From Lycorma delicatula (Eukaryota; Arthropoda; Insecta; Hemiptera; Fulgoridae), in the NCBI RefSeq assembly GCF_047948215.1, contig NC_134463.1:56736201-56800200 (forward strand): a stretch of 64,000 bases of DNA. The letters are read 5' to 3'. Every line of letters starts with the position of its first letter. Positions within the stretch are counted from its first letter, which is position 1. The notes beneath the pieces were generated by a model. That model was given only the letters and a program-made list of their open reading frames with translations, searched no databases and was not told the DNA's origin. The position numbers and the translations under genes were made by a program. Shown piece by piece: positions 1 to 14,500 of the stretch.

Positions 1-715
1 GGTCCTTTTCCTTCAGTACCACATTAAATCTCTGTAATATTTAGGCATAAGTCTCCCATGATTGTTTTTCTCTTCTTTAGGCAATTATCAATGTTATACC
101 ATCTCCAACCAGAAGACTGTGGCCATACCTTACCTGAACTGAAGGAACCACCATCTTTGCTTTTTTTGTAGTGGGTTAGTTTCACCCAGTCCATATTTTT
201 TATTATCTTTGTTTCCGGTGTATATTAATGAATTCATATCTCATCGACATTAATATAACGCTGCAAATACTTGTTTGGATTGTGCTGATAAATGGGTTAT
301 ACATTGTTATGAAGTTGTCATATGGCACTGCTTTTGATCAGGTGTCAGTAATTATGGCACCCATCTTGCTGATAGCTTTCGCATACCCAACCATTCATGT
401 AAAATATCATCATACATGTTTACTTGAAATGTTTATAACCTCACATACCTATGTTCAGCGATCTTCCAGTGCAATATGGATTTTATTGATAATTTCTTGA
501 GTAGTCACTTCTTTTGAACATCCCAAATGCTCAGCGTCACTTGTACTCATATGACCATAGTGAAATTCAGTAAACCACTTTTGAACCATTTCATGCAAAG
601 GAGTAAACTCTCCATAATACTTCTGAAGCTTTTTTTGCTTCCTTTATGATTTTTCCTCGCAAATAGTAGTGTTTTATGAGTACATAGAATTCATGTTTTC
701 TTGACACCAACTTTT
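1..715 (-). pseudogene. Mariner transposase relic, N-terminal part, runs off the left edge
   Basis: Read on the minus strand from about 715 down to 1, the conceptual translation shows a decayed mariner transposase of the type found in cecropia-like and human Hsmar elements. In order: EFYVLIKHYYLRGK near 690, a helix-turn-helix block with VQKWFTEFHYG near 560-590, KEVTTQEIINKIH, then GMRKLSARWVP near 340-380. Next comes the first catalytic Asp region, NVDE followed by YTPETK, near 225-255. Stops and frameshifts interrupt it several times. The C-terminal half lies left of the window. The start codon is lost. Confidence 0.75.
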
Positions 716-2795
716 AAGTGCTGCCAATTATCTACTAATTATCAGAAGACTTGAAACTTTGTATACAATCCAAGGTAAGATAAGACTTATAAACGAGTGA
801 GAGAAAGTAACAATTGGAAGCGACACCTTCTGAGAAGTCACTAACCTATCAAATGCCCTCTTATAATTGTCTAATGGTCAAAACATCAGAAAAAGACTTA
901 TTAGAATACAGTTGCAGTTACCAAAAGGCTCATTTTAAAGATGTTTTTGAAGTATAAGCAACTTATCTAAATTAGAGTTAAGAAGGGCTCTCCAGAAGAG
1001 GCTCACTTGAAACAATCAGATTGAAATTATGTTAATGCCATTGAATAACTGACTTTTACAGATTGAAAGTTGTTGACCACTTGAATTAGAGAAAGATAAG
1101 TACTTTTTTAAATTAATGTTATTCAACCCATTATTTACTTTTGAAATCTATAGTTTTGTGAATCATAAAACTTTTTATTTTGTAAAAGATGTTATTGGGC
1201 ACATTTGCACCAAATTTCATTAAAATATCTCAGTTCATTCATAAGATATACATTTAAAAAAAGAATGATGGGCAAAGAGAAAATAAAGCAAGCAAAATAA
1301 GGCATTTGCCCACGTGAATGTTTTTGTTCATCTTGATATCCTGAAACAGTCCCTTAGGTTTGTCCAGCAACTCCCGGGACACTGTATATTTTAACTGCAT
1401 GTATTTAAGAATATCTTATATTACACATTGATGTCAGAATATGCTCAGGGGTATACTGGAGTAGCCAATCTTCAACTAATGGGGATGAATGGAATTTTTC
1501 AGTGTTGCTTTAAGAATAATTTCTAGTAAAATGTTTTTGTACAAATATAAGAGATTTTTTAGTTTTTGCTATGTTTGTCTACATCCTACTCAGTAAAATC
1601 CAAAACATCTTATTCAGTTATTCTAATCACTCAAAAGTATAGGTTAAAAATACATTTTTATCCAACATGTGCAGATGGCATTTACAATTCTGATAGGTTT
1701 ATCTGTATTACTGAATAAATTACACACAATCAAAATGTGCATAACTGCAGACTTGACTGAGTTGGTAACCAGTTCACTAATAAAATCATCACAAATTGTA
1801 GTATGAATTAAGAGTACTGGTATTTGAAGACATAACAAAAATTATGTTTTTAAAGAAAGAATCTAATCTAAAGCAGCTTTTTTTATTAGATCTGTGTATA
1901 GTTAGAATAATACAATTAAAGATATGCATTTTTTTTATCCACTACGTACAATTTTAAAATCTAACTGGAAATTTTCAGTATCAAGTCTGCATCTTAGAAA
2001 TAAATCACTCCTACTGAATCTTCCTAATATTTTGAGCCCTGTATGATCCAATGAAAAACACAAAAATTCACTATTAATGCTGGTATCAGATTGAGAAATG
2101 CTATTAGAAACTAAATTGTTAACCTTAAAGTCTGAATGTAAATCCCTAAAACTGGAAACATATTATTATTAGAACACACATGAACAGGATAAGAAGTGTT
2201 TTCTACAATTAAGGTGAATCCAAAAATTTAATTTGAATTCTTCAGTCCTATTTGTTTTCGTACCTACTTTTGTCAGGTTAAGTAATGATTATAGTTACCT
2301 ACAATCATTAAGTTATGTGCAACACTGATTGGTGCAGGATCCTGTAAATGTCTCGTGTAATGAAATCTGTATTAGAGTGTAGGTGGCACTAAGCAGATTA
2401 GAGTGCATCCACTTCTTTGAAAGAATGGAATTACAAACCTGGTGTGATAATTTGACAGGACAGAAGATTCATATCTGAGGGCGAGACAAAAATTATCTCA
2501 CTTTCGCCATAACACACCAATTGTCTTATTGCGTTCTGCATGCTTAGAATTATATGATTGTAGTCACATGTGCAAAATTTGACCCTGATTGCATCATTTT
2601 CCTTCTGGCTATTACAGTAATGGTTCTGGTGAATAGGTGAATTACCTTTGATGACAGCATCAGTCATGATTCTGCCCGTCAAATCATCCACAACAAACTC
2701 AGCTTCCATAAAGTCTATTGTCAAAGAAAATGATGTTGCATGACACAGCTCACTACACCATTCAAATCATCACAAGTTGAATTTTGAGGTACTGG
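716..2795. other. Intergenic sequence, nothing recognised
   Basis: AT-rich DNA without a recognised gene or transposon. A 97-codon open frame on the minus strand (2431-2724) has no family I know and shows no splice or codon-use support. Near 1200 there is a phrase resembling the tail of insect retroelements (CACCAAATTTCATTAAAATA), too short to assign. Confidence 0.4.
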
Positions 2796-3006
2796 AACAG
2801 TCCAGATCTTGCTCCTTCCAACTCATCTGTTTGGGCCGTTCAAGGATGCTTTGCAGAGTCGTTGATTTTCTGCAGACTTAGACTTGTAGGAAGCAGTGCA
2901 AAAGTGGTTTTGCAACCAACCAAAAATCTTCTTAGTAGGATTATGCATACTTGTGGACCGCTGGACCAAGTGCATTGGCAAGGGAGGTGATTATATAGAA
3001 AAATGA
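2796..3006 (+). pseudogene. Mariner transposase relic, C-terminal end
   Basis: PDLAPSN near 2800 is followed, across frameshifts, by a stretch equivalent to the mariner C-terminus. A Leu/Phe-rich block leads to HTCGPLDQVHW in one frame, equivalent to the family's RWxKCI block in the next, and the relic ends at GDYIEK plus TGA (2986-3006). The PDLAPSD/N and GDYxEK motifs together are diagnostic of mariner. No terminal repeat or upstream catalytic part was found here. Confidence 0.65.
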
Positions 3007-3885
3007 TATATGTACATGTTGAATCCATATCTTTGTGTAAATTGTAAAACGAAAAGTGTAGATAATTTTTTACTTCCCTTGTGTTTTGTTAATTGTGAAA
3101 GACTGCCTGTATAAATCAGTGAACTTAATCTATAACTTCTTATTTTTGTTTTCTTATGTAGGCCATGATAAGTATAATCCCTCTGACTCAATTCACTATT
3201 TCTATTTAAGTATGTTGTAACCACTGAAAGCAAGTTACTATACTTGCTGTTTTACAAAGTAATTCAGTATGAAAATATGCCCATTCGCTATAAATATGCT
3301 AATTCAAGATAGGATTTAAAAGCTGAAACATTTGTAGACTTAAGAATTTTTAAATAATGGTAGTCCATTATTTATTATCAGTTGGTGTGTGTTAAACCAG
3401 TCAGTTTGATTTGTACAACCAGTCAGTTGGATTTGTACCTCCACAAACGACAGAATCATCATTAAAACCTTTGGTCAATAACTAGAGACAAAATTAACAG
3501 GTCTCAAATAGGGAGACCAAATGTGGAAACCATCACACCAGGCATATTTTGAAGAATTTTCTAATGTCTAAAATGAATTTCTGCCAAAAATAAAAATGTT
3601 GGGCTTTGATGTTAAGACTTCATCGTAGGATTTAATGAAAGTCATCACCTGAAAATCTTTCTTTTTCTGTTAAGCCCCCAGAACCACTGTAAGGTACTTC
3701 AGAGGATTATATGTATGAATGTAATGTCTTGTACAGTTTTTGGTCAACCATTGCTGAGATGTGCTGCAAATTGATAAGGTTTGTTGGTTATTAACAAAGA
3801 TAACTTTTGATATGATACATAAGGCCTGTATAAATGTATTGAGTAATTCAGTATTTCTTGTTGAAGTATGAAATTTCTCAGGTGT
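3007..3885. other. Intergenic sequence, nothing recognised
   Basis: Lies between two mariner relics. A short tandem duplication near 3388-3438 repeats CCAGTCAGTTKGATTTGTAC twice, 31 bp apart. Some of the decayed sequence just left of 3890 may belong to the next mariner copy, but I could not see conserved motifs. Confidence 0.35.
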
Positions 3886-4090
3886 GCTAAGTTTATTCAT
3901 CAGACTCCTTATGATTTCTGGTTGTTTCCCTCAAAATGAAGATGTCACTGAAAGAGTGCTGATTTGACTGATAGGACAAAATGATGATTGTGACAAGTCA
4001 GGTGGTAGCCATTCCAAAAGAGGCCTGTGAAAAATTTTTCCAGCACTGGAATGATATCTCCTTTAAGTAGACTTGGACTTGGGTTGTGTG
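3886..4090 (+). pseudogene. Mariner/Tc1 transposase relic, C-terminal fragment
   Basis: The + strand reads TPYDFWLFP near 3901-3928, the block around the last catalytic residue in one mariner group (PDLSPYDFWLFPKLK). It continues in another frame to VAIPKEACEKFFQHW near 4008-4050, matching the family's PKEAFQDCFQKW. Frameshifts separate the pieces. It differs in type from the relics at 1-715 and 2796-3006. Confidence 0.6.
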
Positions 4091-5249
4091 TAGAAGACTA
4101 GAATTGGTGAACTAATTTTTTTGTGGCTGAATATGTTTTGAACAACCTTGTGAATACTCAGCATCCACATAAAATGGAACATTTACAAACAAATGATGCA
4201 ACAATGATTCAATAAAAAAGTAGTCATCCAGCATTTCAGTAGTCACTACCCACATATTCTGATAACAAAGCTTTAGTTAAATGATTCATCATTATGTTAA
4301 AAATGGAAATCTGGATTAATTTACAGAAGATGGCAAGAACATAAATAGAAAGGGCATTTTCTCTGCAAACAGCTTACAGCTTGTACCAAAAGTCTGATAA
4401 AACAGATAGAGAAATATTTAAAAAAATGATATTGACTGGAAAATAAATTATAAATGTTTTAATAGTAACAAAGTATAAGAGATCTGTTTATTTACATTCT
4501 GTATATCATAAATAAATTTGATTGAAATGCATATCATCTAATTTTCCTTAATAACCATTCAAATTATTGCATGATAAAATTAGACAAGTAACATTATAAA
4601 CCATACCTGTGTATGTACATTATGATGATCCAGTCAAAATTAATAATGCAATTAGAAAAAAGGGGATGGATGAATATTAAAGTAAATATACAGTTGAAGA
4701 ATGAAATAGTTTATTTTGAGTGTAACCAGCTACCAAAGATTATAGTATACTGTTGTACTATACTGTACATGTATACTGGTTCCTAATTTTTGTGTAAAGT
4801 AGTGATTTAAGAGTTAATATCAAACAAATTAATTCAGTAAATAAGTCAGATGAAAACTAATCGAATGAGATTTAGATTGCATTTTAAAATGCAAACCATT
4901 ATATCATGGAAAAGATAAAGAAATTATTGGTAAACAGCAGATTTTTAAAAAATTACCTTGGACTTAAAAAAATTTTATACAGATATATAATTTGCCTACT
5001 TAAACTCTGCGCTCTTTATTAATATTGAAATTTTAATTAGTATCTATTAAATTTAGTGAAGTAGGTATTGCATGCTTCTTTTTACTGTAATGTAGTATGC
5101 GATATGTAAAATAACGAATTACATTTTTATTTCCCTCTTTTTTACTTGTTTTAATCTAATTTAGTATTTCATTATTACATATTTAAAAAAAATCTAATAC
5201 GTGTATTTCTTATAAAGAAAGAATAAAAAATATTATAATTACAATGAAA
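4091..5249. other. Intergenic sequence upstream of gankyrin
   Basis: AT-rich, with no gene, transposon motif or tandem array that I can support. Confidence 0.4.
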
Positions 5250-5392
5250 AGCGAAGCTCTGCACGAAATTTTGTTTAACCGTGATATTCATCCAGGAGTA
5301 GCACATTAAGCATCCGCTTTATGAATTGCAGTTTAGCGGTAGTGATCATTGGTATTTGTATTGGTATGCTGTAAATCTTGAATTGTGTGAGA
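5250..5392 (+). promoter_or_regulatory. Probable gankyrin promoter and 5' untranslated region
   Basis: The 140 bases before the gankyrin ATG are less AT-rich than their surroundings and free of recognisable transposon sequence. They contain CATTGGT (CCAAT-type, 5348-5354) and no clear TATA box. The transcription start cannot be fixed from sequence alone. This is inference from position. Confidence 0.3.
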
Positions 5393-5509
5393 ATGGTTGA
5401 CAGTAGCAGAGATAAAAATAAACCATTTCAAGAAGCATATGAAGGGAAAATTGATGCCATCAAGTACAGGATTAGTGTAGATAAGAGTATAATTTCAGCT
5501 GTGGATAGT
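5393..5509 (+). CDS. PSMD10: Gankyrin exon 1 (start codon, residues 1-39)
   Basis: The ATG at 5393 opens a frame whose core, FQEAYEGKIDAIKYRI, aligns with the first helix pair of gankyrin (AYSGKLEELKESI in human). The frame is closed upstream by TAA at 5372-5374, so this ATG is the only in-frame start in the exon. The exon ends at a consensus donor, GTAAGT, at 5510. The protein starts with a polar, non-conserved stretch, as in other family members. Confidence 0.9.
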
Positions 5510-8500
5510 GTAAGTAATATTGACAATCACTTACCGGCAACATAACCTTAGAATGCATTTTTATACTTGAAACAACGTATTTTAAAACTACTATATACCT
5601 TCTGTAATTTCTTGTTCTGTTGAGAAAGATTTTACGAGAAAAACTGTTAAGTCTTCTGACATACAATTTGAAATTCTAACAAATTATTATTTTTTCAGTA
5701 TACATTCTCTGCTGACTTTTTTTATATTTCCGTTAGATATCTGTATGTGAAACGTAGAATCAGTTTTATTTACGCGATTATTTATTGATCTGATAGCCTA
5801 CTTTAAAACATAAAAATTAGTAAAGCCATATGCATTTTCAATATTAGAATATCTGGTACCTCTTTTAAGTTATTTTTTTCAGTTTTATTTTATTACAGTA
5901 TGACAGTTGGGTACATGCAGGTATTGATTTGATCGGTCATTCCAAGATATTAACATTTACAGAACGAAAAAGTAATTGAATCATTGTGCAGTTGCCATAC
6001 CTAATCTGACGGTGAGATACTACACTTCCTTTTCTGATGAAATTTCTAAATTTGGACTTTTAGGGTTGGATTGAATTTATTATGTGTATTTTTTTGGTTG
6101 TCCAGTTGTGTATACTAATATTGAAACTTTGTTGTGCATGTTATGAATATACAAACTTTTTACGTTTTGTATGCCAGTTTTATTAAAACTAGTACTGCAT
6201 TAAATAACTCAGATAACTTCTGAATTTATGAGTCAGAATAGTATTTTTTCTTTCAATTCATTTGTTACTCAGCATGAAACATTAGTGTTCAGAGTCTTAT
6301 TATGAAAACCATTTACGGGCCTGCATTTTATTTGTAATTTGTTTGTATTTGAGGAGCAGTTTTTAAAATAACTTCTGGTTACTGTCATAAATCTGTGACT
6401 TGTGACTTATTGACTTGTGTCACATGTAGCATTAAATATCACCCCAACTGTGGTAATAGGTGCAAACTAATAGATGGGACTTGTAATAAATGTTGTGGTT
6501 CTATACCTACTTATTGTCTACAAAATAATTCATGTATTACTAAAGATGAAATGACTCAAGTTAATAATGAACTTTAAGCTATAGGGGAGGATTTAAGGCA
6601 GATAAAAACTCTCAATAGCACACTATTGGGTACACAATTTACTGCTGAAAATTATGTGTCTGTTGTAGATAGATTGGATTCTAAAATTTCAAATATCAAT
6701 AAGCAGATTATTGAACTGGATAGATGTATCTTTAAGATAAAACAAGATAGCAGCATCAACCTATCATCCCACAAAATGTCAAAGAGGACACAATGTGTGA
6801 AATTAAAGGTAGACAAGTGATATACAAAAATCTGATTATCTATAGTTTACCAGATAATTGTTCAAATAAAATCGAAGAAGTTAAGGATAACCTGTTCTAG
6901 TTAATATTACACTTGTTAGTATTGTTAAACTGCATCAAGGGAATCATGAGAAAGCCATACCAACCAGTTATATTCATTAGACCTCAGGATGCCAAATCAG
7001 TTGTATTAAATAAAAATAAAATTATTGATAAAAATGTTTATTAGAAGGGATGAGAGCTACAAATAAAGACAATATTTTACAGATGTCAAAAGTGAATTAC
7101 ACTCTTACATTAATAAAGGGAAAAAATTTAACTATCACGTACATAAAAGTTATACCAATCGTAATTATTACAATAAAAACAATATTACTATTACTAGCAC
7201 TAAAAAACATAATCATCATTTTTCAGTTTACTACCAAAATTCAAGAAGTATAAGTACAAATTAATTGATTTTCATCAAGCTATATTATCTAGTCTTATCA
7301 AATATGACATCGTTATTATCACTGAAACATGGCAGATTGAGTCTGTTTCTTCAAACAGTATACAACTGAATGATGTCACATGAGATCCTTGACAAGTACC
7401 TTTCCAAGGGAAGGGGAAGTACTTTTTGCATTATCAAAAAAATCTGTAGCTCTTATTACTTAATCCATATCTAATGTCGAACAAATATTTGTATTATTTG
7501 ATGTGTCATTTGATAAACAAATCTTGGATTTTGTTTACTTTCTTCCTTTGTCTAAAATTGAAATTTTTGAGTCATCTTGGAGTGAATGAGATCATGAACA
7601 GATATAATGATGCATCTTTGGAAACTACAATCTTCCTCATATTTTGTGGACTAAAAATAGCATTATGGCTTATCACTTGAACAAGGAATTACTAATATGG
7701 AATGGGATACAGTTACTGCACTAGCCAATGATTATGGTGTTTTTAGCATGAAGCAGCATAATTATATCAATAACATATTAGGAAACTCTTGATATTTTAC
7801 CCAGCAGTGATAATTTATTTCTTGTGCTCCTGAATAATTTATAGCAAGCAATTAATATCAAGCTCTGTTATATCGTAAATTGAGTTTTACTAGTGATAGT
7901 CGTTATTTGGATTCCTTTATTGATTATTTTAGAGAGTTTAAAAATGCTGATTTTGTTAATACTAAGTATTAAAGGAACCTTGTTCCTTTGATCAGTTACA
8001 GTTATAAAGTATAGAGGTAAATGACACTATAAATATTTTATACAATTTGAGGCCATCAATTTGTATGTGCCATCAAACACATGCGCCAAAGAATTCTTAT
8101 CTGTCATGGTTTCTGTGGAGCTTATTAACTATTAGACAAAAAAAAGAATGCCAATGCGTTATATAAATACATTCTTTTGAAAGATAAATATAATTCATTT
8201 TCTAATCTTCAGATCTAGTTGTAAAATCTTAAGCTATCAATTCTATAATAATTTAATATAAAATATCGAATTTGGTATACTAATAGATACCAAAACCTGA
8301 AATTATCTAAATTCTACGAGGAAAAATAATGAGATTCCATCTGTTGTCCACTTCAGTGAAAGATGTTCTTCTGATTGGTATCAAGCAGCTGAGCTTTTTG
8401 CTGATATTTTTCTTCAGTAAATTCTAACAATGAATCTGGTTATAAAATTCATATCGACGGGAACTCCAACTCTGTCATAAGTGATGCACAGTAGCCGCCA

Positions 8501-11500
8501 CGTAATGGTGAGCATGGATCATCAGCCCACATGTCACTGTTATACTATTGTTCTTTAAAACATTGCCATACCATGATTAGTCTTCTCTTAGTAGTATAAA
8601 TATGATGCAACTTACATTGGGTAGTAATTTTTGCCATTTCAAGATCGCTATTGTTTGGCAGTGACTTTGTTTTACACAATGTGAAGCATTTTCAAAATTT
8701 CATTAATAAAAATCAAATAAAGGACTTGGTCTGGTTCAAAATATTCCCATTGCATTTAAAAATTGCTCCTTTATTCTTCATATTCTATTACCTCTATTAT
8801 TCCATTAACGTTCATATTTAATTTATCTCTGAATCAAGTTTTTCCTGTTAAATGGAAAGTTTGTTCTATCAACCCGATGTATAAATTGAACGATAAAGGT
8901 AATGATAAAATCTACTGACTAATCTCAATTCATAACATTCTAAGATTATGGATGATCTCATAACTAAACTATATGGTTAAGAATATCTTAGCGAGCGAAG
9001 CGAGTGTAGATTAAATTTGGGTAGATCATATTTATAATTTCATTTATTTAATTATTTAAATATAGCATTTCAGTTCTTTGATTAAAACATTGATTTAAAC
9101 GAATGTATATAGTGGACAGGTAACTGTTAAGTACATTGGTACTTAACAATGTACGTACACTCACTAGTCAAGGTTAGCGATTGTAAGTTAAGTTTGATTA
9201 GATTATATTTATTCATTTTCTTATTTCAAAATAGCATTTCAGTTGTGCCATCTAAGAACTAACGTTAGTTCAACAACTTTATATGGTAGGCAGTTAACCG
9301 ATAAGTGCTATATAATCTTAGCTCTAACTTTGAGTAATTTAAACACTGGAGAGTAGAATATACCTTGATATGCTATTTTTGTGTAGAATAATAAACGGGA
9401 AAGTTGATATTCTTTCACTACTGTGATTTTGGTTTCTATACTTCTAGTAGTAGGCTCAGAAATATGCCCCTTTTTGCCATACCTAGCTAAACTAACATGA
9501 GCAATAATTCTCTAGTATAAAGAATGTAAAAGATTGGTAATTTGAATAATTCCTCACATTGGATTATACAAACTATAAACAACACATAAATTTGTAGACA
9601 TTTAATATTATCCATCTTAGATTATATTACTCAAGTATTCTAAATATAATATATATGCTTTGATATTTGGTAATGTAATTATAATGTATGTAATGTAATT
9701 ATACATTATTTGTAATGTAATGTAATTATGGTTATGTAATTTGTATTTGGTTGTGTAAAGATTTTGTTGTATAATGTTAACATGGTGTTTGTAAACCGGC
9801 TTTATCAACTCCTTTTGTAAATCTTTCCAAATGTTATATTAAAGGGTTGAACCCATTATTTTGAATAAATAAAATTCATTTTACAATTTTCTATTGATAT
9901 GTAGTAATTGTACCTAAAGGAACAAAGCCAGATTTTGATATTAACCAACTGTTTTTTGAAATAAAAGGCACAAATTATAAAAATTTCAGGTCACACCTAT
10001 CATTAGTTTTTCAGTTGTTATTGAAAATAATCTTCTGCAACTTGTATGCATATTGTTACCCATTTCATGATTTTTTAGCCACTTTTTATGACATTTATTC
10101 ATTAAAGTTTGAAATTAACTTTAAACATTAACTTTCAGTTAGTAAGTACACGGTGTCCAGGCTAAAGATATCCAAACGCAATGGCCTACATTTAGAAAAC
10201 CAGTCATCCTTATCTCTTAATTGTAGGCTCAATCGACAGGAAATATCTCCAAGATTTGTTTTTTGTACTCTCACGATCAGCAGAATATGCATGCGCAGGC
10301 AAGCTAGTTGTAGTCAATATGCAACTGTAGTCAGTAGTAGCCAGTTTAGATGTGGACTCCATAATAGAAGGTTCAGTGCGTACTTTGATTAGTGGAGTTT
10401 TAGTTATGCCTGTTCAGTGATGTATACTAACTGAGTGGAATATTGATACTTCTACATCAAAGTCTATTTGTCAGTGGAATATGACTTTTAGAGATAGACT
10501 GGAAGCTTGTTTCACATACTCTAAATCATGCAAAAGTTTCAGTTAGTGATGAAACTGTGAATCGTGTATATGATGCATTCATTGCCAGTCCTGGAAAGTC
10601 AATTAGTTGGACTAGTTACAAACTGCAAATTCCTCATTCCATTGTTCATAAGCAGCTCTATTTGCGAGCGGTACAAGTTACAACTCTTTCATCACGTTAA
10701 ACCAAATGATTTCTGCCTACAGCATCAGTTTGCTGCAGAGGTAATGCAGTGTTAAAAACAATTAGTCCTAATTATCTTTATACATTGGTATTTAGTGTTG
10801 AGGCAACCATTCAATTTTTCAGTTTTTACATCAATAAATGTAGAGTTTAATTTATGTGTAACTATATGATTTTTTTTTTAGACACAGTTAAATTTTATTG
10901 TATGTGAAAGGAAGTACATAGAAGCTTGTTAAACACTAGTAAAATGAAATATTACCAAAGTGTTCATTAAAATAAATGTAAAAGACAAATTATTATGTGA
11001 AAAATATGCTTATCTTCTATTTTAATTTATTTAAATTGCTTCACTATTTAAAAATACAATAAATTTCCCCTGGGTCAAAATTATTATTGCTATTGTGTAT
11101 ATAATATTAAAGATTTTAAGAAAATCAAAGTTATTAAAAGTTTAAGAATTAATGACTTTCTATGTTGACCCAAAACATCTGGACAATTTACCAAAATTTT
11201 TCTTAAAATTTTAGCTCAAAAAGCAAGATTACAAGCTGATTGATGTGAATCTGAAAACAGACATCAGTGAATTTCTTGAAAATGAATATATATATTAGTA
11301 AAAATCAATTGTTTTTTTGTTATTGTATCTGTCTATATTCACTTCGATACTAATTATGTCCAAGACAAAAGTATAACACAATTTTCTACCAACAGTACAG
11401 AATTCAATAATGCCTCTTACCTTATGCTTATTGTTTTTTTTTAAATTTAATAGCACTTTTGACGGTTTCCCTCATCATCAGTTAATAAAAAACTTTTCTT

Positions 11501-14500
11501 TTTTTTAAAATTACACATCAAACTCAAAACATAAAATTGTCAACATAATATAAAAATATTTAGTAAAAAATAAAATATTCTATGTGGTGGCCAGCCACAC
11601 ATACAGTACTGTACTGTTTTAGAGTACAGTACTAATTGAAGTAATTTTACTGAAGTAAACGTTTTTTCAAATAATAAACAAGCTATATAAAATACCATTA
11701 TACTATAACAGGTTACTCTTAATGTATTGCTTACTAAACAGTAGTAATATTACAATCTATAACAATAACACCAAAATAAATTAAATTTTTGATGTTTACT
11801 ACATTAAAAATGCATGTATAACCTAAAATAACATTGATAAACATAATTTTTGTTTCCTAACATGCGATACTTGATTTTAATCTGTTTTTTGATGCTGAAA
11901 ATGAATATGAACTCATAATCTTTCTATCACCCATCAATTTTGAAAAAATTTTTAATTTTAATTTCAGGATTTTTTTAATTTTTCAATTTATAGTTAGAAC
12001 TTTAAGCCCCTATATTGTATTTTGTTAGCTCATTTTATATTATTTAGCTTCGTTAACATAATTTGTAAACTATAAATAAACAATACTAGATAAAGAATTA
12101 AGTCATATCATAGTGACATATGTACCTATGGTTTGGCGTGAACCAAAGGATCATGTAACCGATTGTTACTCTTGTTTAGTAAGTGTGTCTGGAATTTCTA
12201 AATAAATCTAAACATACTGTAAATTATCCTTCATTGCAATCAGGCCTGTACCTCACACTGAAATTATTCCAGTTCCTGAGCCACCCGTGAATGTATGATT
12301 ATGTTTTAAACATAAGCGATGAAGAATCAGGCAGTATTGAAGAAGACAACAATTATTTTTATTTTGAATTATTTTCCAATAAGCCACATCTTTCTATCAC
12401 AAGGTGAATTAAATGACTTTGTTAGGGATTTAAATTTATCAAAAAATCAAGCCAAACTGTCAGGATCAAGACTGCAGGGTTGGGATTTACTTTAAAGAAA
12501 TAGAAAAATTTTGGGCTTTTGAAGCTGACAAAAAGAACTTTCTCAGTACTTTATTGATGAAAATAATTTGTTTTGTTGCATAAATAATGATGAGCGTATG
12601 TTGCACTTAGGACAAGTTCATAAACCTGAGGACTGGCGCCTTTTCATAGATTCGTCCAAGTATAGTTTAAAAGTGGTTCTACTAGACAACACAACAAATA
12701 TCCTTCGATACCAATCGCTTATGCTATTAATTTGAAAGAGACATTTGATGTGATGAACGACATTCTTGAAAAATTAAATTAAAACATTAAATAAAAACAT
12801 AGCTGGAACATATGTGGTGATTTGAAAGTTGTAGTTATTTTGTTAGCCATGCAGTTAGTCTATACTAAGTACATGTGTTTTTTTTTTGTGAATAAGACAG
12901 CCGATCTAGAGATAAATATTATGTTACCAAAGAGTAGAAGAAACGAGACAGCTTAACTCCAAATGGGAAAATGTTATTCATGAGCCCTTAGTTGAACCTA
13001 AAAAATATTTTTACCCCTTCTCTATATCAAGTTAAAACTAATGAAAAATTTTGTAAAAGTAATGAAGAAGGATAGTCCTGGATTTTTGTACATCAGGCAG
13101 AAATTTCCGAATGTAAGTGAAGGAAAAATTAAAGAAGGAATATTTGTTGGTCCTCAAATAAGAGAGTTGGTCAGGGGATGACATATCTAACTCGATGTTT
13201 AATAATGTACAAAGTGCAGCTTGGGCTTCATTTAAAGATGCTTGAAAAACTTTCTTGACAAGCAAAAATCTGACAATTACCATGATATTGTTAATCAACT
13301 TCTTACTTCATATAGAGTTGTGGGATGTAATATGTCTTTGAAAATAAATTTCCTCCGCTCACATCTGAATATTTTCCCAGACAACCTCGGAGACATAGCT
13401 GATAAACATGATGAACATTTCGGTGATGGAAAGCCGCTATAAAGGGAAATGGAATACTAACATGCCAGCTGATTACTGTTGGACATTAAATTGGGATGTG
13501 CCTGAGGCTATTTATAAAAGAAAAGTATCAGCGAAATCATTCTAACATAGCTATGGCCATGCAAAATTATAAATTTTAATATTTTCCCTTAATTTTTTTT
13601 AAGTGTAATTTATTTAAAATTAAGGGTGATAGAAAAATTGTATTTACAGATCTGTAATATACGCTAAAAAGCAATTCAAGAAATGGTATCACACTTAGAG
13701 AAATATAAAAAAAGTTTTTTTGTCCGTCAGTGTAATTATTAGAAATTTTTATATCTTATAACTCAAAGATACAGATTTTTAAACAGTTTCAAAAAACATT
13801 ACTAGTTGAATATAAAAGGTCATTTATTTGTATTTGTTGAAAAAAATGTTGTGCAATATATTGAGCAGTAACAAATTTTAAGTATTAACAGATTTTTATA
13901 ATTAACATTAAACAGCATGTTGGACAGAGTAACTAGGATTGTTAAGGCAAGTGAAGCAAGGAAGGGAATTACCTTCAATATTGATTGATTTCAAAAGTAC
14001 TGTATTATACTGTTAAAGTGTACAAAAAATTAGATGCAATTACAGAGTGCTTATTCTGTGAATTTCTTCATAAAATCAGTTATATCAATGATATCAATGT
14101 AATAATCACTCCATTATGGTATGCATTTTAATTTTTATGGGTTATTGTATTATGATTTTAATTATACATTTTATTTGTTTTATAATACTGTTATATAATT
14201 TCTAAGTGTGGTTTTGGTGTTGTTTGAGCTGTAGTAATATTTGAGCTGTAGTAAGTAATATTGTATCTAGGCACTGATTATGATACTTTGTTTTGTGCCT
14301 AGAAAAAAGTGTCATTTGTTGCCAAAGTAATTTTTGTTAAAATTAAAATATTTTGAAATCAGAAATTATTCAGTCTTTATGTTTTGTTATTGAAGTTTTT
14401 TTTTAGCAATATAATTTGAATAATTTTTTTTGACACATTTTGGAATTATTACTTTCAATATTATTTTTGCTAAATTTTATCTAATTTTAAATTCCAATTT

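Noticed and set aside
2431..2724. 97-codon minus-strand open frame near two mariner relics.
   Set aside because: No motif, no splice context and no similarity to transposase that I can see.
10867..10880. Long T and A runs as retrotransposon poly(A) tails.
   Set aside because: Such runs are everywhere in this DNA and no target duplications or element bodies accompany them.
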